Assembly (NCBI GenBank): GCA_031002005.1
Contig: CM061920.1
Location: forward strand, 115,124,095-115,188,094
Direction: 5' to 3'
Source of the DNA: Vandiemenella viatica
Lineage: Eukaryota; Arthropoda; Insecta; Orthoptera; Morabidae
DNA: 64,000 bases
Shown: positions 11,893 to 24,800 of the stretch, in pieces
How positions within the stretch are numbered: position 1 is the stretch's first letter
How the letters are laid out: each line of letters opens with the position of its first letter
Program-made: the position numbers and the translations under genes
Notes under the pieces: model-generated
Seen by the model: only the letters and a program-made list of their open reading frames with translations
What the model was told of the DNA's origin: nothing
Database searches by the model: none

Positions 11893-12841
11893 TCATTACA
11901 TTAAGCGACTTGAATTGTATTGCAGTTTTTGAAAAATAATCAGTTGTAAGACTGAGTTAGTAGTTACATTCACAACAGTAACACCAAGAAAAACAAAAAA
12001 AGAAGAAGAGGTAAAACATTCCCACAATGCTTTTACAAAAATTAGCTATGATACATCCTCAAATATTTCACAGACAAAACTTAAGATTTTGGGAAAAAGC
12101 AACACAGAATGCTGTATGCAAGAATAATACAAAAGTTTACCCCTAAATTTAGAAACTCCTTTAAGTAGGCAAAAGGAGAGCTCTACTCAGTCTCTTCAAA
12201 CTCGGACACAGTATATCATCGGGCATCTTCTCTGGTCAACACACATCACAACTTTGCAAAATTAGAAGTTTAGCAAGTTAAAAGTGCCTGCCCTATCAAA
12301 ACAAATAGTTGTATAAGTATGAGTTGTATGAGTTAACATGGTTTTTAACCTCCGTGAAGTACTATATCACTTATTGGTACAATGAAAGCACAGAGCCAAC
12401 AGTGACAAATGATGTTACTTTGCCTAAATAACCTGACTTTTATGTTCTCTGCTTCAATTTAGATTTTATAACAAACTCGCAATCAGATATTTCTGTGGAC
12501 TAATGTTGTAATGATGAATACGAAAGACTTCAGATGTTGGTTTTGTGAATAACAATTTTAATTCAGCCACTTAAATTGTGAATGCAATAAGTTGCTAACT
12601 TCAGCTCCTAAATTTATTGTGAAATTATTTCCCTATCGTAGTGATATCAACATCCATTAGTCACTGGAGACTGGCAACAGAGCTACTAATGGACTTGATA
12701 AGAACCTGGAAGAAACTATAAGGGGTTTGGGGCTAAGATTTGAAAAGTTTTACAACATTATAAAAGTTTGCAAAACATAAAAACAAATAATAAAAAAATA
12801 TTTTGAAAGTAATGTATTTCACTGTGAAAATAATAACTCAC
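11893..12841. other. no feature seen
   Basis: AT-rich sequence between the second mariner and MIC60 exon 6. I searched the minus strand for a following MIC60 exon with two leading bases and found none that convinces. Confidence 0.45.
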
Positions 12842-12958
12842 CTCTACAAGCACATGCAGCTTCTCTGTATGCTTCTACAGCTAATTTAGCAGCATCAGCT
12901 ACACTTTTCTCAAGTTCAACCAAACTCTTTGGATCATTTTCTGGTTTTTTGTCAGAAG
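12842..12958 (-). CDS. MIC60: MIC60 exon 6
   Basis: 117 bp, acceptor CTTTGACAG and donor GTGAGT, phase 1 in and out. The peptide begins [10 protein letters not shown] and continues [20 protein letters not shown], an Ala/Glu-rich helix that looks like the start of the mitofilin coiled coil. I find no further exon to its left. Confidence 0.62.
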
Positions 12959-15811
12959 CTGTCAAAGAAGTACAATTATTAATCACAGAGAGCCAAAAAA
13001 TATAAAAATCCTTAAAGGCCATCCATAAATTATGACATGTCAACTGGAAAGGAGTAATTGAGGGGATGACCCAAACATGCTTCATGATGTGGCACTGAAT
13101 GTGCCATTTTAATAATTTTATAAATTTGAAATTGTAAAATGTGTGTTATCATAGAGAGATGGGTGGAAAAAAATTGTTTAATTTATGGAAGGACTTTAAT
13201 TTTTTTAACAACAAAAAAGAGTTAAAACTAACTTTAACCAGCTCGATACAAGATGCACTTATTGATGCAGTTTTATCCACAGATGATCAATATATTACCA
13301 ATATTTACAATGCCAACCAAATTCTAAATCCATATTTAACAAATAAAAGCATTTTTTCCTTACCATGGTCTATAACAGGAAGATAACCATCAGAAAAACG
13401 CCTGATTTCAGCCCAAGCATTATCAGGATCAGGAGGAGCATTCAATAAGGAAGAAAGCACTGCTTTAGGAGCTATAAGGATGGCGGGAAAGGAACATACA
13501 GTTTGTTAGAAGTCCTTTTAAATTTTTTTGTTATTCTATAAGTTATAACACCAATATTTCAAGCAAACAACAGGAGAGAAATATGAAAAAAAATCTCTAA
13601 TTCACATTTTAATATAGTTCATCAGGAACATATTCATAAATTAAGTCTAGAGTTAATAATTGTCAGAGTTACTTTGTCAAATGAGAAACGTAAAACTAAA
13701 AAGTTCATCCATTAGTCCATCAGTTTAAAATTTTAGCAAAATCCTGCTTCCAACAACAACAAATAAATTCAATTAATAAAGAAGTTTCTTGATCAACTAA
13801 AATGAATACATAGTGCAAATTCATCACTTGCAGGCAATCTGAAAGTTATTTTGAATTTATTTTCAGCAACAAGGAAGAAATGCCATGGGGTAGTGATAAT
13901 ATGTTAAGGAAAGATAAAATACAACTATCACTCACCAACGTTACAAGAAGGAGGGCAGCAGCAACAAAAAACACATTATTTTGGGCTCTGTCCTCATTAT
14001 TGTAAATAGAAATCTGACAGCTTGAGCAGGGATCTGTGGTCAATACGGCCACACAAATGGTGGTTTTAAATGATCTGATTGAAGTGGAGGTGGTGGAGGA
14101 ACAAAAAAATATCAGTAGTAAGAAATCAAACAAAAATAAAAGTGGATAGGCAAAAAAGATGAAACATTATAAAAACACAAAAAATAATAATTTGAAACAT
14201 ATCAATTATACTTGCAAGTGGTTGGTATACTGGGGTGAGGAAGGAGTCTGGTACTGTATCCAAAATGTGTTGGTAGGCCAATTATCTCCTTCAGAGTTAG
14301 TTTGGGAATGTGGTTTCAGGGAGTACGCTAATGGCTCTGACTATGAAATGATTATTGAGATTACGAGAATGGTTGGAACTGGCATGGGCAGCAACAGAGT
14401 GGTCTGATTTTGGAAGAACATGGCTTGTATGTGAGAATTCAATCAGATTGATAACTAATGGTTAATTGCGAGGCCGACGTACAAAATATAGCTATGGTAG
14501 CACGTGGCATGATACAGGTGGCCTGTGATGGGGTAGATATTGTCAGTGGTAGGGTTAAAAATAGTTGTGGTGGGTGGATGCATAATGCACATTTTGCCAA
14601 TGAGACCTGCAACAAGGGAAGGAGTTGCAGGGTGGTTTAGGAGTTTTTGAGGCCTGGTTTTTATGCACAAGCATACTTTTTTAAGTTAGTTGGCCTGCTG
14701 AAGTAGATGCAGGATCTTGCAGGAAAGATAGGGGTGAAAGAGACATATTTCAGAAAAAAAAATTGAGAGAGTCATAGCCAAGATGAAGAATCTGGTGCAG
14801 GGATTTAAGGCCAGGAGAGAACTGGTTGAGAAAGAAAGGATATGCTTGGATGTGTATTTCGTGTAACAGGCAATTTTTGGGTTGGGATAACTGCTAACTT
14901 GCGAATTCTGGAGGGGACCACTCTATTGCTGCCCATGCCTGCTCTCACAATTGTCAGGACATCAGTAACTGCGTGTGGTATCCAGAACATGTGTGGTACT
15001 TTTTTTAATTTTTTTACTTAATGGCTTTGCGCCTCATCGACATCAAGGTCACTAGAGGCGGAATGGGATATGGGACAAGTAATGGGAAGGAATTCGGCAA
15101 TGGGCTATTGAAGAAAGGATCCCAGCATTCACCTGGAATAATTTGGGAAAACCCTGCAAAACCCAAATCTGGATGCCCATATGGGGAGTCAAACTGGCGT
15201 CCTCCCGAATGGAGGCCAGAACATTAACCATTCACCAATTACGCTCAGTCAGACCATGCAGATAGGACAATTACTACCTCCAGATTTCGGATGAGGATAT
15301 GGTTTGAAGTAGTACTATGACTGATCATACTGCAGAACAGTGTTTTTTGTTACTGCTGCTCTCTGCCCTTCAACTTTGATGAATGAAAGTTATAAATTAC
15401 CTTTTATATAATAGCATAATGGAAACAAAGATACTGCCGTGAGGCACTGAAAATAAGATAGGATGGGGGGAAAAATAGATACCCGTCACTACTACAGATG
15501 AAGGCAGGAGGGCGAGACAAACACGTAAAAACACAAAAACAAACAAATTGCACAATATTTCAACATGAGTATTAATCATATGAGAGGATAGACATATGGC
15601 AGGGGAGAAAATTTGGTCACATCCCAACCCGCCACATGAATGAAGCACAGGCGGAAAACCACGCGGTGGTGGTAGAATTGCCAGGAAGTGGGGGAGGGGG
15701 TAAATTAGCTTGACCAACAATAAAAGTGAAACTAATTAATCTTTGTGTAACATAATTAAAAAAGTTATAATTTTATTTAGATTGGTTATAGACGAAAATA
15801 AAGGGAGATAG

Positions 15812-15844
<33 letters not shown>

Positions 15845-18800
15845 TGAAATGTACATATATGAGTAACTGACTGTAAAATGAAATGACAGATAGCAAGTGA
15901 CAGGTTTAATGTAGGTTTAGGCCAGGAGTGAGTCTGGTGTCAAAGATATGTTGATAGGCTAGTTCCCAGCTGCGGAGTTCTGAAGGGGTCGTGGTATTTG
16001 GAAAAACTCTAATAGCTCTTACTGTGAAACAGGTGTTGAGGTTCTTTGAATTATGCAAGTTCACATGAATTGCCACTGGATGGTCTGGGTTGGAAGTATG
16101 AACTGTTCACCTGTGGTCATTCATCCTGTAGGACAGTTGTTGACTGGTGAGACCAATGTAAGAGGCAGTGCAATGGAGGCAGGTGAGTTGGTAAATAAGG
16201 TGAGAGGTAGCACACATAGCATGTCCAATTATAGGGAAAGATTCGCCTGTGACAGGATTAGAGTAAGTAGTGGTGGCAGGGTGCATGCTGCAAGTTTTGC
16301 AGCAGGGTCTGTTACAAGGGAAAGATCCCTGTGGAGGTCTAGGAGAGCTGGCAGGTAAATACTTGTGGACCAAGATGTTATTCAGATTGGGTGGTCTGCT
16401 GAAGCAAGTGCAGGGAGCAGTGGGTAGGATTTTGGGAAGGAGTAGATGCATTTCAGGGAAGGACCAAAGGAAATCATGCCCACAGCGGAGTATCTGGTTG
16501 ACAGATTCCAAGCCAGGAAAGAATTGGGTGACAAGTGTTGGTCCATTGTCAGTTTTAGGAGGTGCATAACGAGGGTTGGGGGTGATGGCACGGGAAATTT
16601 GTTTTCCCACAAGATCATGGGGGTATCAGCAGGAAACAAGGGCTTGGGATAGTTTTTTGGAGTAACTGGAGATTGATTCATGATCAGAACAGATGCGTCT
16701 GCCACAGATTGCAAGGCTGTATGGGAGGGAACGTTTGATGGGGAAGGGGTGACAACTGTCAAAGTGTAGGTATTGTTGTAAACTAGTTGGTTTGATGTGT
16801 TCTGAAATATGGAGGGGACCCTGTTGTAGGGTGGTATCTACGTCAAGGAAGGTGATACAAGTGTAGGAATATGAACAAGTGAAATTGATGGAGTGATTAT
16901 TATTGAGCGAGTTGATTAAGTCTATGAGGTGGTCCTCCCCGTGGGTCCAGATCATAAATATATCATCTATGTATCTGAACCACATGAGGGGACAGTTCTT
17001 CAGAAAAAATATTTCCAGACGGCCCAGGAAAAGGTTGGCATAGGACAGGGCCATGCGGGTACCCACGGCAGTGACGCGTATCTGGTGATAAATCTGGGAG
17101 TTGAAGGAGAAATAATTTTTAGATAGGATAATCTTGGCTACAGATATGAGAAAGGATATTCTGAGAAGACTGTTGGGAGGGTGCATATCCAGGAAGTGTT
17201 GAAGGGAACTGATGCCTTCAAGGTGGGGAATATTGGTGTACAAGGAGGTTACGTCAATGGAAACAAGGAGGGAGTTTGGTGGTAGAGGACTGGGGACTTT
17301 CGACAGACGCTCCTAAAAATGTGGCGTGTCTTTGATGTCAAGAAGGAAGGTTCTGCACAAAAGGTTGGAGGTGTTGATCTACAAATGCTGAAATCCGTTC
17401 AGTGGGGGAACCATAGTCTGAAACTATAGGTCGTCCCGGATTGCCAGCCTTGTGTATCTTGGGGAGAAGGTATAAGGTAGGTGTGCGTGGATTTTGAGGG
17501 GTGAGAAGGGTTAAGGATTGTGAAGAAAGGCCTTGTAAGGGGCCCAGCAGGTCCAGGAAGGAGCTAATTTCAAGGCAGCTGGAAGAGGTGGGATCTGTGG
17601 CATGTTGACGATAAGTGTTGGTATCAGAGAGCTGTTTAAGGGCCTCTGCATTGTAGTCACTGCATTCCATGACCACGGTGTTGGAGCCCTTGTCTGCTGG
17701 AAGGATAATGATATTTTTGTTACTGGACAATTCTTTCATGGTCCTGATTTCAGTAGGGTTGAGGTTATTGGATTCGGGAATAGAGTTGAGGAAGGATTTC
17801 GAGGATAGGGTCGATGTAACGAAGTCTTGGAACAGGAGGAGGGGATGGTTTTGGGGAAATGGAGGAGAGTCAAGTTGGGATGGTGGTTTGAACCGCTCTA
17901 ACCTGGAATCACTCTCACCCCAGCGGGAATCACTCTCACCCCAGCGGCTGTCACTCTCCGTTGTGGTAGCAAAGTGATACCGCCAACAGGGTGTGTGGCA
18001 GAAAGCAAGCGAGTCCCAGACCAGAGCATCATGGTCGAACTTAGGAGTAGGCAAGAAGGAAAGACCCTTGGAGAGGATAGAGCGTTGTGGTTCAGACAGC
18101 GACATGGATGAGAGGGTGACCACTGACCGTTGTAGTGTGTCCACAGGTGGAGCAGTAGCACGAGGGATAGGTGGTAGTGGAGGTGGGTGTGGCATATTAA
18201 AAATGTGGGCAAGACATGGGTCTTTAGCAACCCAGGGAGGAGGTGGTGTGTGCTGCCTATGTGAAGGATGTTGGTAAAGAAGAGACAGGCCTAGAACAAG
18301 GTAGCTTTTCAATAAATTTAATAGCTTGTGCAGATGTTTTTGTGCACATTTCTGTCGCAACTGCCTGCACTCTGAGAATTTGTTTAAGATGTTGAGTTGG
18401 GGAGGAATGCAACAGACAAAGAATCTTATGGAAAGAGGAAAGTTGACTTGAATGCTGATGGGCTTTTAGTAGATATTGCTGGGGGAACAATATGGGTGAG
18501 AGTAAGCGATTGTGTGAAAGAAAGGCATGGAGAGCTTGGTGGAGTTGTGGGTAGCAACTGGAGACTGGTAGTTATATTGTCAGGCCATTGGAGGTACCAA
18601 TTTACAACAATACCTACACTTTGCCAGTTGTCACCCCCTCCACATCAAACATACCCTCCCATACAACCTTGCAATCTGTGGCAGACACATCTGTTCCAAT
18701 CAAGAATCAATTTCCAGTTACTCCTGAAAACTATCACAAGCCCTTGTTTCCCGCCGATACCCCCATGATCTTGTGGAAAAACATATTTCCCATGCCATCA

Positions 18801-21800
18801 CCCACAACCCCCGTTCTGCACCTCCTAAAACTGACCATGGCGCAATATTTGTCACCCAGTTCTTTCCTGTTCAACCTGATACTCCGCCGTGGACATGATT
18901 TCCTACGGTCCTTCCCTGAAATGCGTCTACTACTTTAAATTGCCATATCACAAAATATTAGAGTTTACTGAATACAATGATGTGAAAAAATAAAATAGAA
19001 CTTTTGTTAGTATACTACAACTTCTCTGGATACAAAATCTTTAAACACTCATGACTAGGGTTCGGATCTCTAGGAAGAGTCATTATTTCTTTTTCCTGTC
19101 TTCTTTTTGAGCTTAAATGCTGAATTAAACACTGATTCAACTTTTCTGATTATATTTACATGTATTTTATATAGCATATATAGCATTTGGTCATATTTCG
19201 ATAATATTAATAGTCACATGGTCATATTTTGAGGAAAAATCTGGTAGTTTTTTTTAATAGTACCAGGAATTCATTAGATATAAATGAGAAGAAATTAAGG
19301 TAATTATTTACAGAACTGTACTTCTGCTATGCAGGTTGGGGGGGGGGGGGATAATTTTAACTGCGGTCAGTAATCATCAGTCAAGAATTCAAGTTATACA
19401 TTATCGTCACTCTCCAAACGCAATGTTCTGCCTGCCTTTTAATCTCGATAATGCAGCATAAGCATGCCAGTATTGATCTGCATCAATGAAATATCCTCAG
19501 CCATCGTTAAATCTGCAGTGTATCAGCGTGTTGACCTACCGCCATGCAGAAAATAAAATTTTCTGAAAGTGCAAAGTTACGTAAGGGAATTTAGTACAGA
19601 GGGAAGATTTCTATTCTGTAAATTATTTGAAATTAAAGTGAGTTCAACAAAACAATTTAAAATGTAATTTCCCAATGGTGCAGCGAGTGCACAGAAGCAA
19701 ATTAAGCTGTATACATGAAAGCGACACTGCTAGATAACATAAATGATGTATAATTCAACATCTTTTGATGTAAAGTAAATTTAAATGTTTGGTCATATTT
19801 TATTATTTTTAGGTCATATTTAACAATTTTTAAGGTCTTACTTGCCTGCATATTTCTCTATTTTTTTGGTCATACAGATCCAAACCCTACTCATGACTTA
19901 TTTTGAGGCCATAAATATTACTCAAAATATAGAAATATGAATAATTAACAATATTTGATACTGTTGCTGCTATTTATTATATGTAGAAATCGAGAGCTAC
20001 CTCAAGTAAGATGGAATTAATACATTACGTTTATAATCTTTCTTCTCAATAATATCTTCACAAATTTCAGTCTTTTCATCCTCTTTAAGCCGTTGTTTCG
20101 GTTTGGCTTCTTTTCCAAAAATCATTTTCCACAATCTAATTTGGAAGAGACAAAAAGAAAATCCAATTATTATCAAAATATATCTTGTAATCACTATTCT
20201 CTCTTTGTCCTAGATCACAAAATGATACACCTCTTCAAAAATTAGTCAAGTTACATCACAACAATTTAAAGTAATAAACTGAATAGATCAGTGGTAACTA
20301 TTTCTGCTGCTAAGCATGAATGTTCCCGGTAATCTTAACTCGCTGGTCAATTAAAAAGCTAAGATAACCGGGAATAATGCTGATATCAGATACATTTCTT
20401 CACGACGAATCTTTTGAGGAAAAAGACAAATTTCTTCATGGCAAATGGTGAGGAAAAGGAGGATTAAACCGACATTGTGAAATATTATTTGATTGGGTAC
20501 ACACTTTGACAATAAATTTGGCCGCCGCTGAGAAATTCTATCACTCTTATTTTGCACAATCTGACATCAATGTTATCCTAAGGCTGTGGTTACACTGCAA
20601 GCGAATTCGCACGAACAATCCTTCGCGCGAAATAGCGCGATTTCGCGCGAAATCGCTATTATAAACAAACACATAGAAACAAAGGCAGGCGGTTACAGTA
20701 AAAGCGAATTGGTCGAGCGAATCGCTTGTTGTCGCTAGAAGTTCAAACGGGTTTGTTTTTTTCGCGCGAATGGAGCGATTCCATTGTAGGCTGAGGCAAG
20801 TGGTGTAGATTCCGTATAGTTGGAAAAGGTTTTATTTCGCGTGAATCCATCCTTTCGTTAATTCAGTTGTTTTACTTATTATTATGGATTGTGAAAAAAT
20901 GATATGTTTGGTGTTTGAAAGAAGAATATTGTGGGATCAGAATCATAAAGGATATCATAACCGTGATAAATCAAGGAAGTTATGGGAAGAAATAGCAGCT
21001 GAATTAAATGTTAGCAGTAAGTTAACGATTTTTATGTAAACTTCTTTTTAATGTTACATACAGTACATTGTCTAAATGCATAGTAAAGTATTAATACAAT
21101 TCACATTAAATGTTATACTGTTGTGGTATGGCACCAACATCACTATTAAAATACACTTTAAGAGTTTCTCGTACATCATATGCCATATTGGTAGACCTAT
21201 TAGTCACCCGCGTTTTGGAATTACTTTTCCTCTGAAAATTTGACAGCTCATATTGTAATACATTTGATCTACAGATACCCTCTCTGTCTATAAGAATATT
21301 ATGCAATAAACAAATGCATTTCACTATCAAATCAACCTTATCAGGATGGCATTCTATTGGTTTGTTCAATAGTCTCCACTTTGCTGTCATAATTCCAAAG
21401 GAGCATTCTACTGTTCTCCGACAACGGGATAGTCTGTAATTAAATATTTCTTCTTCGCGTGATAGGTTTCGTTTCGAAAATGGTTTCATCAGATATGGTT
21501 TTAAGGGATATGCATCGTCACCTAGCAAGACGTGCGGAAGAAATACATCAGAATTAGGAAGTGGTTTATCATCTGGTAGCAATGTTCCACTTTCTAGCTG
21601 TTGATACAAAGTTGAAGATGCAAAGGTTCCGCCATCACTTTGTTTCCCGTATCCACCAACATCAATGCAAATAAATTTATAATTTGCATCAGCTACTGCC
21701 TGCAGTACTATTGAAAAGTATTGTTTATAATTATAAAACATGGTTCCCGATTCTTTTGGACATTTAATACGGATATGTTTACCATCGATACAGCCGACAC

Positions 21801-24800
21801 AGTTTGGGAAATGCCACTGATCAAAAAATTGTATGGAGCTTCTCAATAGCGATTCCTTTGTAGGCTGCGGCAAGTGTTGTATATTTAATTTCTTCCATAT
21901 AGCAGTACATGTTTCATATACGACTTTTCTTATCGTACTATGTGACATTCGAAACGAATAGGCTAGGGAACGAAATCCCAGCCCAGTTGAGAGAAATCTG
22001 AAATAAATTCAAAATTTTAATTAGAATTAATATATAAATGCAGTGCTGGATCCAGGACGGTTGGGGGAAGGGAGCAAACCGGCGCGGCAACTTAAGGGGG
22101 TGACAAGTGGCAAATTCAAGTGTCGGCAAACTCTTTTAGGGACCGTCCATAAACCACGTAGCTCGGTCTATGAGGGGTAGGGGTTGGCTTGAAAGCTACG
22201 TGGGGGAAGGGGAGAGGTTCGAGCCAGGCCACGTAGCTTTTCATTTATACTATGGTCATGTCACAGTTAAAATGAGGTACATATCACTCAAAAGCATGTA
22301 AATATATATTTCCGTCATTTAATATTATGCCCGTATGTAAATTACGATAGTTTAACAAGAGAAAACAATACAAAATATCTTCTGGAATCAATAGGGAAAA
22401 TACGCTACATGCTACGTGGGGGGGGGGGGGGACAAAAGCCTCGTGGGTCTACGTGGGGGGGGGGGGGGAAGGGTGGTTCAAAACAAGGCCAAAATGATCT
22501 ACGTGGTTTAAGGACGTTCCCTTAGCTCTACTGTCAATTGCGGCAGACTCATGTTTTTACGGGGCGGCAGTTTAAAAGTTTCTGCCCAAGCTAGGACAAT
22601 CCGTGGATCCGTCACTGCATAAATGCTGCATAATATTTTTAATACAATATGATGTAGCTGTCATAGTTCTTTCTTTATTTTCAGGTGACGTAGTAAAGTC
22701 AAAATGGAAAGGACTAAAAGACACTTTTCGGAAAGAACATAAAAAGTTAGGTAAATACAAACAATCTGGTGGGGCAGGGGGAGAAAAAAGTGGTTCTTCT
22801 TGGCCTTACTATAATAGCTTATATTTCTTGTCAGACCAAATGACACATAGAGAGGCATCGGGAAATATTCTATCATTACCTTTGCCAAATGAAAATGTAG
22901 AAGAAATGTCACAAGAAAACAGCAAGTATCAAGACGAAACAGAATTTCATAAAAAACAGATGCTCAGTGAGGAGTGTCAGCACGATGCAGTAGAGGTTAC
23001 ACAACCGACAAACATTGCCAATCTGTCTAACTTACCTGTAGAGAAGAGCACATCATCAGTGTCAAGAATGACACATCAACAATTAAATAAGCAGCAGCAA
23101 GGACGCTCTTATAAAAGGCCAAACGATATACAGGCTAGAATGGTAGAACTGGAAGAAGAGAAGCTGAAATTTTTTAAAGAAAGGAAAGTGGAAACAGAGG
23201 AAAAGAGAGATTATGACTATCACTTTTTGATGGGTTTACTACCTCATTTGAAAAAGGTAAAACCAGATAGAAAAGTGCTGATCCAGCTTCAGTTACAACA
23301 AGTTCTTGTTAACGAAGTGTTATCTTATAAGACAGAACCACCACAGCATGAAATTGTTCCGTCTTCTGCAGGCCCTTCACCCAAACCATCTTTCATACTC
23401 CTCAACCTACACCCTCTCCAGCATTATCTCACTCTAGTTCTCAAGAGCTTTCTTCATCCACATCATCTTTCTCTACTCCTACCATGTCCCAACATTTCAG
23501 TGAATCAATAGGTAACACTCAAATCCTGCAGGTGGAAATTCCAGAAAAGGAAGAAACAAGTTACAATGTCGCAACATACATCAAGAACTTCCAGAATTAA
23601 AATTAAAATTAAATTTATTTTACTTACCTTAAAGTTACTGTCAGTTTTTCAGATGGTGAAATACATTCTCTGAAGTTACACTGCCTTGCTATTTCTCCTC
23701 TATTGCATTCAATATATATGAGTATGTGTCATAAGTCATACGATAATATTCATAAAACTTTAGTGGCTGGTTCTTTAATTCATCAAAAAGTTTAAAATAT
23801 TCACTCAAATGGTGATTCAAGAATATTTCATTAACCCAGAATTGCCTCTTCCTCTTTTCAGATGCAAAGAGTTTCAAAAATGGGTTTTCAGCAAAATAAA
23901 ATTCTTCTTCAATATCCATATTCTTGAATTTTCGCCAGTCGAGTATGATATGATAAATTTTACTTAGCTTCTAAAAACCGCTTTGAATCGCGTGACCACT
24001 TCTTCCGGCGACTACGTTCGCGCGAATGCGCTTGCACTGTAACCACTTCTCCTTTGCGCGAAATAGCGCGATTTCGCGCTATTTCGCGCGAAGGATTGTT
24101 CGCGCGAATTCGCTTGCAGTGTAACCACAGCCTAAGAAACAGCAACGCAATACTGGCATGCCAGTATTACATTACTGTTTCCTGGGATGACATTGATGTC
24201 AGATTGTGCAAAATAAGAGTGTTGGATTTTTTCAGCGGCGGCCAAATTTACTGTCAAAATGTGTACATAGGAATTGAGAAGTATTCATGGAAGTTCAGAA
24301 CAAAAATATGGATACCTGGAATTCATCTGGAAGTATACAAAAATAAAAAAGGTAACCTTCCTATTACAGTCAGGCTGTCTCTGTCAGCATAATTCTGTCT
24401 TTATGCATTCTAATTTCCTTCGAAGTTAACAAAAATATTTCAAATTTTGCAGTGTGAACTCTTGCCATTAAATACAGGTCAAGTCTGTATGTCAGCTAGA
24501 CTGGACAAAGTGATCATAACCCTTGGTCCTATTACTATATTTATAGGATGTATAAGTATGCTCATGCATTCTGTCTACCATCAAACTAAACAGAAATACA
24601 TCAAATTTTACAAAGCGAATATGCAGGTTCAAATACACATCACGCATGTATTTCAGCCAGATCAGATCAGGTAATCATGGCCTTTGAACTTTGATCATTT
24701 TACTAAACTTATGAATAGCAAGATTGTCTGTTTGTGTTTAATACTTTTAACCACTCTTTTTTTTTTTTTTTTTTTTTAACTGCTTTACGTCTCTTTTTAA

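Larger units (their letters stand above)
15890..18945 (-). mobile_element. Penelope-like element 3 (Neptune-like), best-preserved copy of its family
   Basis: On the minus strand, from right to left: a proline-rich N-terminus (18230-17990), the first RT motifs ([13 protein letters not shown] near 17690, [18 protein letters not shown] near 17450), the palm ([10 protein letters not shown] at 17243, [15 protein letters not shown] near 17050, [12 protein letters not shown] near 16970), thumb ([11 protein letters not shown] near 16790) and the GIY-YIG domain with its Cys-rich insert (16300-16110). A frameshift lies between 17244 and 17337 and another near 16620. To the right, 18587-18940 on the plus strand repeats about 16440-16790 in inverse orientation. 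Confidence 0.85.
21106..23919 (-). pseudogene. Harbinger transposase (DDE_Tnp_4), two exons, one frameshift
   Basis: Exon 1 is 23919-23628 and exon 2 is 21997-21106, with GTAAGT donor and TTTCAG acceptor; the splice creates [14 protein letters not shown]. Exon 2 holds the catalytic triad: Asp in [10 protein letters not shown], Asp in LLGDDAYPL, Glu in [11 protein letters not shown], with [16 protein letters not shown] between. Expected about 390 residues. Exon 1 needs a one-base shift near 23690 to continue from ILNAIEEK to [16 protein letters not shown]; this is the only damage seen. The 1630-bp intron contains exon 2 of ORF1 on the plus strand. It would cut and paste the element at TWA sites. 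Confidence 0.87.
20582..24132. mobile_element. PIF/Harbinger transposon 1, 3551 bp
   Basis: Long inverted ends starting GGCTGTGGTTACACTGCAAG, nearly identical for about 65 bp, and TAA on both sides (20579-20581, 24133-24135), the usual Harbinger target. A second copy of GGTTACAGT(G)(C)AAGCG lies inside each end, at about 20691 and 24021-24045, and runs of TTCGCGCGAA palindromes fill the ends. The two genes expected for the superfamily are present. Confidence 0.95.
20500..24263. mobile_element. palindromic MITE, 210 bp without its insert, TA-flanked
   Basis: The two outer parts 20500-20581 and 24133-24263 join to one 210-bp palindrome centred on GGCATGCC near 24154. Ends CACACTTTGACA and, inverted, CACATTTTGACA, then AATTTGGCCGCCGCTG on both arms. 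TA stands at 20498-20499 and 24264-24265, so a Tc1/mariner-type mover is likely. The PIF/Harbinger element 20582-24132 sits in it. Confidence 0.88.

Noticed and set aside
22603..22684. start of ORF1 at 22603 instead of a spliced start at 20884
   Set aside because: The first 27 codons lie in MITE and intron sequence, while the spliced version gives a complete MADF domain with correct phase; Harbinger 2 shows the same splice.
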